Shown piece after piece: positions 1-4,618 of a stretch of DNA of 5,878 nt (position 1 is the stretch's first letter; each line of letters begins with the position of its first letter). Source of the DNA: an uncultured bacterium (GTDB taxonomy: Bacteria > Actinomycetota > Coriobacteriia > Coriobacteriales > Coriobacteriaceae); the NCBI GenBank assembly GCA_905215765.1, contig CAJMRP010000120.1, forward strand, positions 1 to 5,878. Reading direction: 5' to 3'. Both the position numbers and the translations under genes were made by a program. Below the pieces are notes generated by a model. The model was given only the letters and a program-made list of their open reading frames with translations. It was not told where the DNA came from and made no database searches.

Positions 1-443
1 CCGACGCCTCTGCGCCCGCTGTCGAGCAGGCCACCGCTTCCGTCGAGACGACCGCCGCTGCCGCCGACAACAAGCCTGTCGCCGATCAGCCCGAGCCCAC
101 CGCCGACGCATCCGCCAAGAAGGATGTCGACGGCCTGAAGGTCCTCGTCCTGTGCGCCGGCGCCGGCACCTCTGCCATGCTTGCCAACGCCATCAAGGAA
201 GGTGCTGCGCAGACCGGAGAGAACATCGCTTCCTCCGCAGGCGCCTATGGTCAGCACACTGCCATCATGGATCAGTACGACGTTATCGTGCTTGCCCCGC
301 AGGTTCGTAGCTACTACAACGACATGAAGGCCGACACCGATCGCCTGGGCATTAAGCTGCTCGCCCCGCGCGGTAAGGAATATATCGACCTTACTCGCGA
401 CCCCGCTGGCGCCATCAAGTGGCTCCGCGAGAACCTCGACTAG
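1..443 (+). CDS. lacE: Lactose-specific PTS EIICB component, C-terminal part (linker and EIIB domain)
   Basis: This is the 3' end of a gene that begins left of the window; the first full codon is at position 3 and 146 codons are visible. The first 44 residues are an Ala/Pro/Glu-rich linker of low complexity, as expected between the membrane EIIC and the cytoplasmic EIIB domain. The EIIB domain follows, with the phosphocysteine loop LCAGAGTSAMLAN (Cys codon at 153-155) and the downstream motifs LAPQVRSYYNDMKADTDRLG and YIDLTRD, which are typical of lactose/cellobiose-family EIIB and closest to LacE. In that family the Cys takes phosphate from LacF (EIIA) and gives it to lactose during transport, yielding lactose-6-phosphate. 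lacG follows 75 bases downstream on the same strand, which supports lactose over cellobiose. The EIIC membrane part is not visible, so substrate rests on EIIB similarity and context. Confidence 0.9.
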   Translation, partial: DASAPAVEQATASVETTAAAADNKPVADQPEPTADASAKKDVDGLKVLVLCAGAGTSAMLANAIKEGAAQTGENIASSAGAYGQHTAIMDQYDVIVLAPQVRSYYNDMKADTDRLGIKLLAPRGKEYIDLTRDPAGAIKWLRENLD

Positions 444-457
444 TTCCTCCCTCTGTT

Positions 458-484
458 GGTGCCCGGATTCCCGGTTCGGGCACC
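458..484 (+). other. Intercistronic stem-loop between lacE and lacG
   Basis: GGTGCCCG (458-465) pairs perfectly with CGGGCACC (477-484). A G-T and an A-T pair extend the stem inward to 10 bp with a 7-base loop. No T-tract follows (the next bases are TCTCCCTATT), so this is not a standard terminator. It may instead stabilise the 3' end of the lacE message or reduce read-through into lacG; that role is inferred. Confidence 0.6.
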
Positions 485-504
485 TCTCCCTATTCGTATC
501 CCAC

Positions 505-512
505 AGAAAGGA
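505..512 (+). promoter_or_regulatory. Ribosome binding site of lacG
   Basis: AGAAAGGA lies six bases before the ATG at 519. It fixes the lacG start there and not at the second in-frame ATG four codons on (531-533). Confidence 0.75.
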
Positions 513-518
513 TGACTC

Positions 519-1940
519 ATGACCAACCCCATGCAGTTCCCCGACGGCTTTGTGTTTGGCGGCGCCACCGCTGCTTACCAGGTTGAGGGCGAGACCCGTA
601 CGCACGGCAAGGGCAAAGTGCCCTGGGACGATTTCCTGGCAGCCCAGGGTCGCTTCTCCCCCGATCCTGCAAGCGATTTCTACAACAAGTACCCGGTCGA
701 TATCGACCTGTGCCAGCGCTTTGGCATCAACGGTATCCGCGTCTCCATCGCTTGGAGCCGCATCTTCCCCAACGGCACCGGCGAGATTAACCCCGAGGGT
801 GTCGCCTTCTATCACGAGCTCTTTGCCACCTGCAATAAAGCCGGCGTTATCCCCTATGTCACGCTCGATCACTTCGATACGCCCGAGGCCTTTTACCAGG
901 ACGGTGGCGAGGGCTTTCTGACGCGCACGACGATCGACGCCTTTGTCGAGTACGCCAAGTTCTGCTTTGCCGAGTTCACCGAGGTCAAGCACTGGTTTAC
1001 CTTTAACGAGATCCCCGCGACCGCCGAGGGCAGCTTTATCGTCGGCAACTGGCCGCACGGCGAGAAGTATCGCCTGGACAAGGCCTTCCAGCTCATGCAC
1101 AACATGATGGTGGCCCACGCCAAGGCCGTCGTCGCCTTCCATGAGGGCGGCTTTGAGGGCGAGATCGGCATTGTCCAGAACCTGGAGCCCAAGTATCCCC
1201 TCGACCCCAATAACGCCGCCGACTGCGAGGCGGCTCGCATGGCCGACGTCATCAACAACCGCTGGGTACTCGACGCCACCTTCCGTGGCCACTATGCAGC
1301 CGACACCATGGAGGCTGCGACCAAGCTGGCCCATATCGCCGGCGGCGAGCTCGACGTCCGCGACGAGGACATCGCCGCGCTGACCGCCGCACTCCCCTAC
1401 AACGATTGCTTGGGCGTCAACACCTACAAGTGCCAGTTCCTGCGTGCCGCCGAGGGCGAAAACGACATCAACCACAATGGCACCGGCGACAAGGGCTCCT
1501 CGCGCTGGTTCCTCAAGGGCGTGGGCGAGTCATGCGTGCGCGAAGGCGTACCCACCACCGATTGGGACTGGATTATCTATCCCGAGGGCCTCTACGACCT
1601 GCTGCTCCGCATTAAGAACGATTACCCCAACTACAAGAAGATCTACATCACCGAAAACGGCATGGGCTATAAGGACGACTTTGAGGACGGCTTTATCGAC
1701 GACGCCCCTCGCATCGACTATATGCGTCAGCATCTCGCGTGGATCCTCAAGGCAATCGACGGCGGCGTAAACGTCGACGGTTACTTTGTGTGGTCGCTGC
1801 AGGACCAGTTCTCCTGGACCAACGGCTATAACAAGCGCTATGGCCTGTTCTACATCGACTTTGAGACCCAGAAGCGCTATCCCAAGGCGAGCGCGTACTG
1901 GTACAAGAACGTCGCGGAGACCGGCCTGCTTATGGCCTAA
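519..1940 (+). CDS. lacG: 6-phospho-beta-galactosidase (GH1)
   Basis: The 473-residue protein is full length for LacG. It hydrolyses lactose-6-phosphate in the cytoplasm to glucose and galactose-6-phosphate, which feeds the tagatose-6-phosphate pathway. Visible GH1 features in order: the N-terminal signature FVFGGATAAYQVEG (residues 11-24), the glycone-binding motif TLDHFDTPE with His118, the acid/base motif TFNEI with Glu164, and the nucleophile motif ITENG with Glu379. The phosphate-binding loop FSWTNGYNKRYG has Ser432, Lys439 and Tyr441. These sit four residues after the known Lactococcus LacG residues (Glu160, Glu375, Ser428, Lys435, Tyr437), so the 6-phospho specificity is well supported. 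The stretch TDWDWIIYPEGLYD also matches LacG. It probably shares a transcript with lacE and ends at the terminator 23 bases downstream. No defect is seen. A 6-phospho-beta-glucosidase is less likely given the neighbouring lacE. Confidence 0.95.
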   Translation: MTNPMQFPDGFVFGGATAAYQVEGETRTHGKGKVPWDDFLAAQGRFSPDPASDFYNKYPVDIDLCQRFGINGIRVSIAWSRIFPNGTGEINPEGVAFYHELFATCNKAGVIPYVTLDHFDTPEAFYQDGGEGFLTRTTIDAFVEYAKFCFAEFTEVKHWFTFNEIPATAEGSFIVGNWPHGEKYRLDKAFQLMHNMMVAHAKAVVAFHEGGFEGEIGIVQNLEPKYPLDPNNAADCEAARMADVINNRWVLDATFRGHYAADTMEAATKLAHIAGGELDVRDEDIAALTAALPYNDCLGVNTYKCQFLRAAEGENDINHNGTGDKGSSRWFLKGVGESCVREGVPTTDWDWIIYPEGLYDLLLRIKNDYPNYKKIYITENGMGYKDDFEDGFIDDAPRIDYMRQHLAWILKAIDGGVNVDGYFVWSLQDQFSWTNGYNKRYGLFYIDFETQKRYPKASAYWYKNVAETGLLMA

Positions 1941-1962
1941 CTTTTGCCGCATACCCCCTGTC

Positions 1963-2010
1963 GGCCGCATGCGAATCCCTCCACGGGTTCGCATGCGGCC
2001 TTTTTGTTTT
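1963..2010 (+). terminator. Strong intrinsic terminator after lacG
   Basis: GGCCGCATGCGAA (1963-1975) pairs perfectly with TTCGCATGCGGCC (1988-2000), a 13-bp stem. CCC/GGG pairing past a single bulged T extends it inward, leaving a five-base loop. TTTTTGTTTT follows at once. It closes the lacE-lacG transcription unit and insulates the fic module downstream. Confidence 0.95.
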
Positions 2011-2029
2011 TGGTGGGCCCGAGCAGGCC

Positions 2030-2094
2030 GTTTGTCTCAATCTGTAACATCTAGCAGGGATTTTCGGCCCTAGCTGTTACAGATCAAGACAAAC
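2030..2094 (+). repeat. REP-like imperfect palindrome, copy 1 of a tandem pair
   Basis: The left arm (2030-2049: GTTTGTCT, CA, ATCTGTAACA) pairs with the right arm (2075-2094: TGTTACAGAT, CA, AGACAAAC). This gives 18 bp interrupted by one CA/CA internal mismatch. The 25-base loop carries a further TAG/CTA pairing and AGGG/CCCT. There is no T-tract, so it is not an intrinsic terminator. Strand is nominal because the element is close to symmetric. It resembles short palindromes scattered between genes in Coriobacteriia, but no copy count can be made from this window. Confidence 0.75.
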
Positions 2095-2112
2095 AGAACG
2101 CCCGAGCAGAAA

Positions 2113-2173
2113 TATCTCAATCTGTAACACGTAGCCCACTTTTAACCGTCTAACTGTTACAGATCAAGACAAT
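2113..2173 (+). repeat. REP-like imperfect palindrome, copy 2 of the tandem pair
   Basis: The inner arms TCTCAATCTGTAACA (2115-2129) and TGTTACAGATCAAGACAA (2155-2172) are identical to copy 1 and lie exactly 80 bases further on. The 25-base loop has the same length but mostly different sequence, keeping TAG and CTA at the loop base. The flank GCCCGAGCAG is also repeated (2017-2026 and 2100-2109, offset 83), so the repeated unit extends beyond the palindrome with a 3-base indel. The outer stem is weaker than in copy 1 (an A/C mismatch). Confidence 0.75.
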
Positions 2174-2224
2174 AAGATAGTCGAATCCGAACTTTCCAAG
2201 CAGTTATGAAGCATGGTTTCTAGT

Positions 2225-2299
2225 TTTCGGTATCACGAACATACTTTCGGTATCATTTAATGGTATTATGATATCGAAAGTATGTTCGTGATACCGAAA
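2225..2299 (+). promoter_or_regulatory. Long inverted-repeat operator in front of the fic gene
   Basis: Two 32-bp arms (2225-2256 and 2268-2299) are inverted copies of each other with one mismatch (G2250 against the expected partner in the right arm), separated by an 11-base spacer. Each arm holds two half-sites of the form TTTCGGTATCA. They point right at 2225 and 2245. In inverted form they end at 2279 (as TGATATCGAAA, carrying the one mismatch) and at 2299 (TGATACCGAAA). The two half-sites within an arm are 20 bp apart, about two helical turns, so a protein could sit on one DNA face. The element covers the likely -10 box and touches the ribosome binding site. The inferred role is repression, plausibly by the winged helix at the C-terminus of the Fic protein itself. 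Confidence 0.8.
2245..2272 (+). promoter_or_regulatory. Possible fic promoter inside the palindrome
   Basis: TATGAT at 2267-2272 is one base from the consensus -10. The best upstream partner, TTTCGG at 2245-2250 with 16-base spacing, is a poor -35. An overlapping alternative -10 is TATTAT (2264-2269). A start near 2279 would leave only the right arm in the mRNA. The promoter would be fully covered by a protein bound to the palindrome. Confidence 0.4.
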
Positions 2300-2303
2300 G
2301 GAG
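2297..2303 (+). promoter_or_regulatory. Ribosome binding site of the fic gene, overlapping the operator arm
   Basis: AAAGGAG lies four bases before the ATG at 2308, and its first three bases are the end of the right palindrome arm. A transcript beginning upstream of 2225 could fold the arms together and place this site at the foot of a long hairpin. A transcript starting within the palindrome could not. Confidence 0.7.
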
Positions 2304-2307
2304 CCGC

Positions 2308-3540
2308 ATGCGCCAGTTCGATTACACCACAGTCCCAGCGGAACTCGAGGCAACTCCAATCACCAACCTCCTCCTCTCGATACGCGAGCATAAAGGCCGA
2401 CAGCTTGCTCTGAGTCAAGTCAAACCCGAACTTCTATCGTCACTTATGGAGGAAGCTAAGATCCAAAGCACCCAATCCTCCAACGGACTTGAAGGAATTG
2501 TTACCACCCAAAAAAGACTCAAAGCAATCATGGCGTATTCCGCCAAGCCAAGCTCCCGCGCAGAGGAAGAAATCGCTGGATACCGAGATGCGCTGTCGCT
2601 TATTCACGAGCAGCACGATTTCATTCCCGTAACGCCATCGGTCATTTTGCAGTTGCATCGTGACCTCATGGTACACACAGCAATCTCGTATGGGGGCCAT
2701 TGGAAAGATAGCGATAACGAAATCATCTCCATCGACGATCAAGGCAATCGATTTGTGCGCTTTAGGCCGCCTTCGGCCCTAGCAACCCCCGGACTTATCG
2801 AAGAAGCCTGTCGGTCCCTCAACGACGCCTTATCTCGTCAAGTTTGCGACCCCCTCCTTATATCATTCCGCTTCATCTTCGATTTTGTCAGCATTCATCC
2901 CTTCAACGATGGCAATGGCAGGATGAGCCGGCTCCTTACAACGCTGCTACTCGAAAAGACTGGATACGACGTTGCGCGTTACATCAGCATCGAACGACTT
3001 ATTGAAGACAACAAAGCGCTTTACTACAACGCCCTCGCTGCAAGCTCCACTGGATGGAATGAAAATCAAAACACCGAAGCACCCTTTATCCGTTTCATGC
3101 TCGGAACAACCCTGGCCGCCTACCGACAGCTCGAGCAGCGTACCTTAATTGAATCAAGCACTCGTCCCATGTCGAAGCAAGCGCGCATCGCTGTTCTATT
3201 TCAACAGAGACCCGGCGTCATTAAAAAATCCGACATCCGGTCCAACTGCCCCGATATCAGCGAGGTAACCGTTAAACGAACCCTCGGTCAGCTTGTTAGT
3301 TGCAACGCAATCGAAAAAACAGGAGCGGGTCGTTCGACGGGCTACATACTCAAAGACGTCCATGCTCTAGAACTATTCTTGCAAGCCACAATACCCGATG
3401 GCGAGGCCGCAATAACAAAAGAGGCTCCAAAGGATAAGCTCCTTGAACGTGTAAACCACGCCGAGGATGAAAGCAGAGAGGGGCTCTATGAAGACTACGA
3501 TTCATTCTCAATGGACATAAAGACGAAATACGGAGTCTAG
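2308..3540 (+). CDS. Fic-family protein (class II, self-inhibited) with C-terminal winged helix
   Basis: The 410-residue protein has the complete Fic active-site motif HPFNDGNGRMSR (197-208; catalytic His197), the signature of enzymes that transfer AMP from ATP to protein side chains. Before it lie GHWKDSDNEI (130-139) and VRFRPPS (150-156), matching the flap that positions targets. SNGLEG (58-63) fits the class II inhibitory motif [S/T]xxxE[G/N], whose Glu (Glu62) blocks productive ATP binding. The enzyme is therefore predicted to be held off until released. Residues 289-349 form a winged helix-turn-helix (KKSDIRSNCPDISEVTVKRT and the wing GRSTGYILK). The last 60 residues are charged and unrecognised. 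The operator upstream suggests self-regulation. No separate antitoxin gene is seen, as expected for class II. Base composition is lower in GC than in the lac genes, suggesting acquisition. The target protein cannot be told; a modifying activity other than AMPylation is possible. Confidence 0.9.
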   Translation: MRQFDYTTVPAELEATPITNLLLSIREHKGRQLALSQVKPELLSSLMEEAKIQSTQSSNGLEGIVTTQKRLKAIMAYSAKPSSRAEEEIAGYRDALSLIHEQHDFIPVTPSVILQLHRDLMVHTAISYGGHWKDSDNEIISIDDQGNRFVRFRPPSALATPGLIEEACRSLNDALSRQVCDPLLISFRFIFDFVSIHPFNDGNGRMSRLLTTLLLEKTGYDVARYISIERLIEDNKALYYNALAASSTGWNENQNTEAPFIRFMLGTTLAAYRQLEQRTLIESSTRPMSKQARIAVLFQQRPGVIKKSDIRSNCPDISEVTVKRTLGQLVSCNAIEKTGAGRSTGYILKDVHALELFLQATIPDGEAAITKEAPKDKLLERVNHAEDESREGLYEDYDSFSMDIKTKYGV

Positions 3541-3605
3541 TCATATCCCAGAATAGCCTCATCCTTGTTGCCCAAAGTTATTTACGCGTCATTGTGAAGC
3601 GATAA

Positions 3606-3623
3606 CCCCTGCGCCGGCAGGGG
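3606..3623. terminator. Short hairpin between convergent fic and lacR, possible weak terminator
   Basis: CCCCTGC (3606-3612) pairs perfectly with GCAGGGG (3617-3623) around a GCCG loop. It lies in the 107-base gap where fic and lacR converge, the right place for a shared terminator. Neither side has a real T-tract (GGTTATCG follows on the minus strand, CAGAAGTATCG on the plus), so termination would be weak or Rho-assisted. Confidence 0.35.
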
Positions 3624-3647
3624 CAGAAGTATCGTCTGTAGCATTAG

Positions 3648-4412
3648 CTAGCAGATGACCCGCGTATGTTCCTCGATGGCGACACGATCCTCGGCGGCGA
3701 CGCCCGGCTCGCACACCACGGCATCCAAACTGTCCAGGCGGCAGAAGGTGTAGAAGTCGCGCTTGCCGATCTTGCTGGAGTCGGCGATGAGGTAGCGTGA
3801 ATCGGCCTTGCTAAAGGCGAGCTGCTGGATGCGGCCCTCTTCCATGTTAGACGTGGACACGTCGCCGTCCAAAATGCCGTTGGCGCCGATAAACGCCGCG
3901 TCGATGCCCAGCGCACGCAGGGTATCCTCGGCCGTTGGTCCCACAAAAGCGGCGGTGCGGCGACGGTACATGCCGCCTACCAGGCACAGGTCACAGTCCT
4001 CGCGCGCCTCAAGCAGGTTAAAGACCGAAAGCGAGTTAGTCACGATGCGCAGGCGGCACGCCGGCAGCATCGAGGCCATCTGCTCAACCGTGGTGCCCGT
4101 ACCCAAAAAGATGGTCGAGCCTTCCTCGATAAGCTCCACGGCGCGGCGCGCGATCTGCAGCTTTTCCTCGGCATGCTTGGTGCGCTTTTCGCTGTGCGAA
4201 TACTCATGGCGCAACATAGCATGTGGACGGCCCTGCGCACTACGGGCTCCGCCGTGCACGCGCTCGATCTCGCCTAGGCTCGCAAGCTCCTCAAGATCGC
4301 GGCGGATCGTCATATCCGAGACACCTAACGCATCAGAAATCTCTTTGACCGAGACCGTGCCCTGCTCCTCGAGCAGCTGGCGAACCCTATCCTGTCGCTC
4401 TGCCTTAATCAC
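3648..4412 (-). CDS. lacR: DeoR-family sugar-phosphate-responsive repressor, probably LacR
   Basis: The 254-residue protein has usual DeoR length and layout. The N-terminal helix-turn-helix (about residues 21-43: VKEISDALGVSDMTIRRDLE) is followed by the family hallmark ERVHGGA. The sensor domain has the sugar-phosphate motif GTGTT (104-108), TNS (125-127), VGG (145-147), IGANG (175-179) and DSSK (211-214). Lys76/Lys84 and Asp211/Lys214 keep the spacing of the four residues (Lys72, Lys80, Asp210, Lys213) known to mediate tagatose-6-phosphate response in Lactococcus LacR. The start codon is GTG (minus strand, 4412-4410), preceded by GAGGA six bases away. The gene is divergent from galM and convergent with fic. 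The name rests on the lac neighbours and these residues; another DeoR repressor of a sugar pathway is possible, since DeoR paralogues look alike. Confidence 0.85.
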   Translation of the reverse strand: MIKAERQDRVRQLLEEQGTVSVKEISDALGVSDMTIRRDLEELASLGEIERVHGGARSAQGRPHAMLRHEYSHSEKRTKHAEEKLQIARRAVELIEEGSTIFLGTGTTVEQMASMLPACRLRIVTNSLSVFNLLEAREDCDLCLVGGMYRRRTAAFVGPTAEDTLRALGIDAAFIGANGILDGDVSTSNMEEGRIQQLAFSKADSRYLIADSSKIGKRDFYTFCRLDSLDAVVCEPGVAAEDRVAIEEHTRVIC

Positions 4413-4418
4413 GATGAA

Positions 4419-4423
4419 TCCTC
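4419..4423 (-). promoter_or_regulatory. Ribosome binding site deciding the GTG start of lacR
   Basis: On the minus strand GAGGA (4423-4419) sits six bases before GTG (4412-4410). The encoded start MIKAERQDRV fits the usual DeoR N-terminus (short lead, then the RQ..I/V..L helix), so GTG is preferred. Confidence 0.7.
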
Positions 4424-4447
4424 GCCGTTCTATGCGTGCATATCATT

Positions 4448-4463
4448 CAAACAGTAACGAACA
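4448..4463. promoter_or_regulatory. Candidate DeoR-type operator (tandem direct repeat)
   Basis: CAAACA (4448-4453) and CGAACA (4458-4463) form a direct repeat of the pattern CRAACA with a 10-base period; on the minus strand this reads TGTTYG twice. DeoR regulators commonly bind short direct repeats one helical turn apart, and LacR sites are rich in TGTTT. It lies immediately downstream of the proposed lacR -10, so binding would give autorepression. Only two short copies are seen. Confidence 0.4.
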
Positions 4464-4464
4464 A

Positions 4465-4491
4465 ATTGTATCAGACCCGTGCGCGTCACAA
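4465..4491 (-). promoter_or_regulatory. Possible lacR promoter
   Basis: On the minus strand TACAAT (4470-4465) is one base from the -10 consensus, and TTGTGA (4491-4486) matches four of six -35 bases. The 15-base spacing is short. The predicted transcript start is about 45 bases before the GTG start codon, with the CRAACA repeats over the start site. Confidence 0.4.
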
Positions 4492-4529
4492 ATGAACGCC
4501 CGCGCAGCTCCAATCATCACTTTTTTGAG

Positions 4530-4557
4530 AAAAATACCCCCTGCTTTAGTGGGGTGT
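4530..4557 (-). terminator. Terminator-like hairpin in the galM leader, reading toward lacR
   Basis: ATACCCC (4534-4540) pairs with GGGGTGT (4551-4557; one G-T pair) around a ten-base loop. On the minus strand the stem is followed by TTTTTCTC and then an A-run, so it looks like an intrinsic terminator for transcription moving leftward out of galM antisense. On the plus strand no T-run follows. It may only be a leader structure of galM. The stem is short. Confidence 0.35.
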
Positions 4558-4560
4558 AGT

Positions 4561-4566
4561 GATAAT
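4561..4566 (+). promoter_or_regulatory. Possible -10 box for galM
   Basis: GATAAT is one base from the -10 consensus and lies about 53 bases before the chosen ATG. No convincing -35 stands 16-18 bases upstream, where the sequence is C-rich. The galM promoter must lie in the 4413-4618 gap because lacR is divergent, but this box is only the best visible candidate. Confidence 0.3.
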
Positions 4567-4609
4567 CTCGCCCGTTCGCGCTACAGTTTGTCGGAAATAC
4601 CTCGATGTT

Positions 4610-4613
4610 AGGA
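4610..4613 (+). promoter_or_regulatory. Ribosome binding site deciding the galM start
   Basis: AGGA is five bases before the ATG at 4619. The frame stays open to a GTG at 4559, but that codon has no such site and would add 20 residues with no likeness to the family. Confidence 0.7.
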
Positions 4614-4618
4614 ACCAA

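Noticed and set aside
1530..1994. Minus-strand open frame opposite the end of lacG
   Set aside because: It starts within the lacG terminator and runs antisense to conserved GH1 motifs; a shadow.
2017..2173. CRISPR array
   Set aside because: Only two units, each an internally palindromic element with conserved arms and a loop, and no cas genes; the pattern is that of REP-like repeats.
2206..2223. Five-codon reading frame (MKHGF) before the fic palindrome as a leader peptide or small antitoxin
   Set aside because: It is too short to support, has no ribosome site, and class II Fic proteins do not need a separate antitoxin.
2225..2299. Insertion-sequence ends or an invertible switch
   Set aside because: The arms are only 11 bases apart with nothing between them to mobilise or invert, no target duplication is seen, and the position over a promoter fits an operator better.
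3808..4611. Long plus-strand open frame (267 codons) opposite lacR
   Set aside because: It is antisense to a clear DeoR gene, rich in Ser/Arg as typical for high-GC shadow frames, and has no recognisable domain or ribosome site.
4559..4618. Upstream GTG start for galM adding 20 residues
   Set aside because: There is no ribosome site before 4559, the extra residues do not resemble the family, and AGGA sits correctly before the ATG at 4619.
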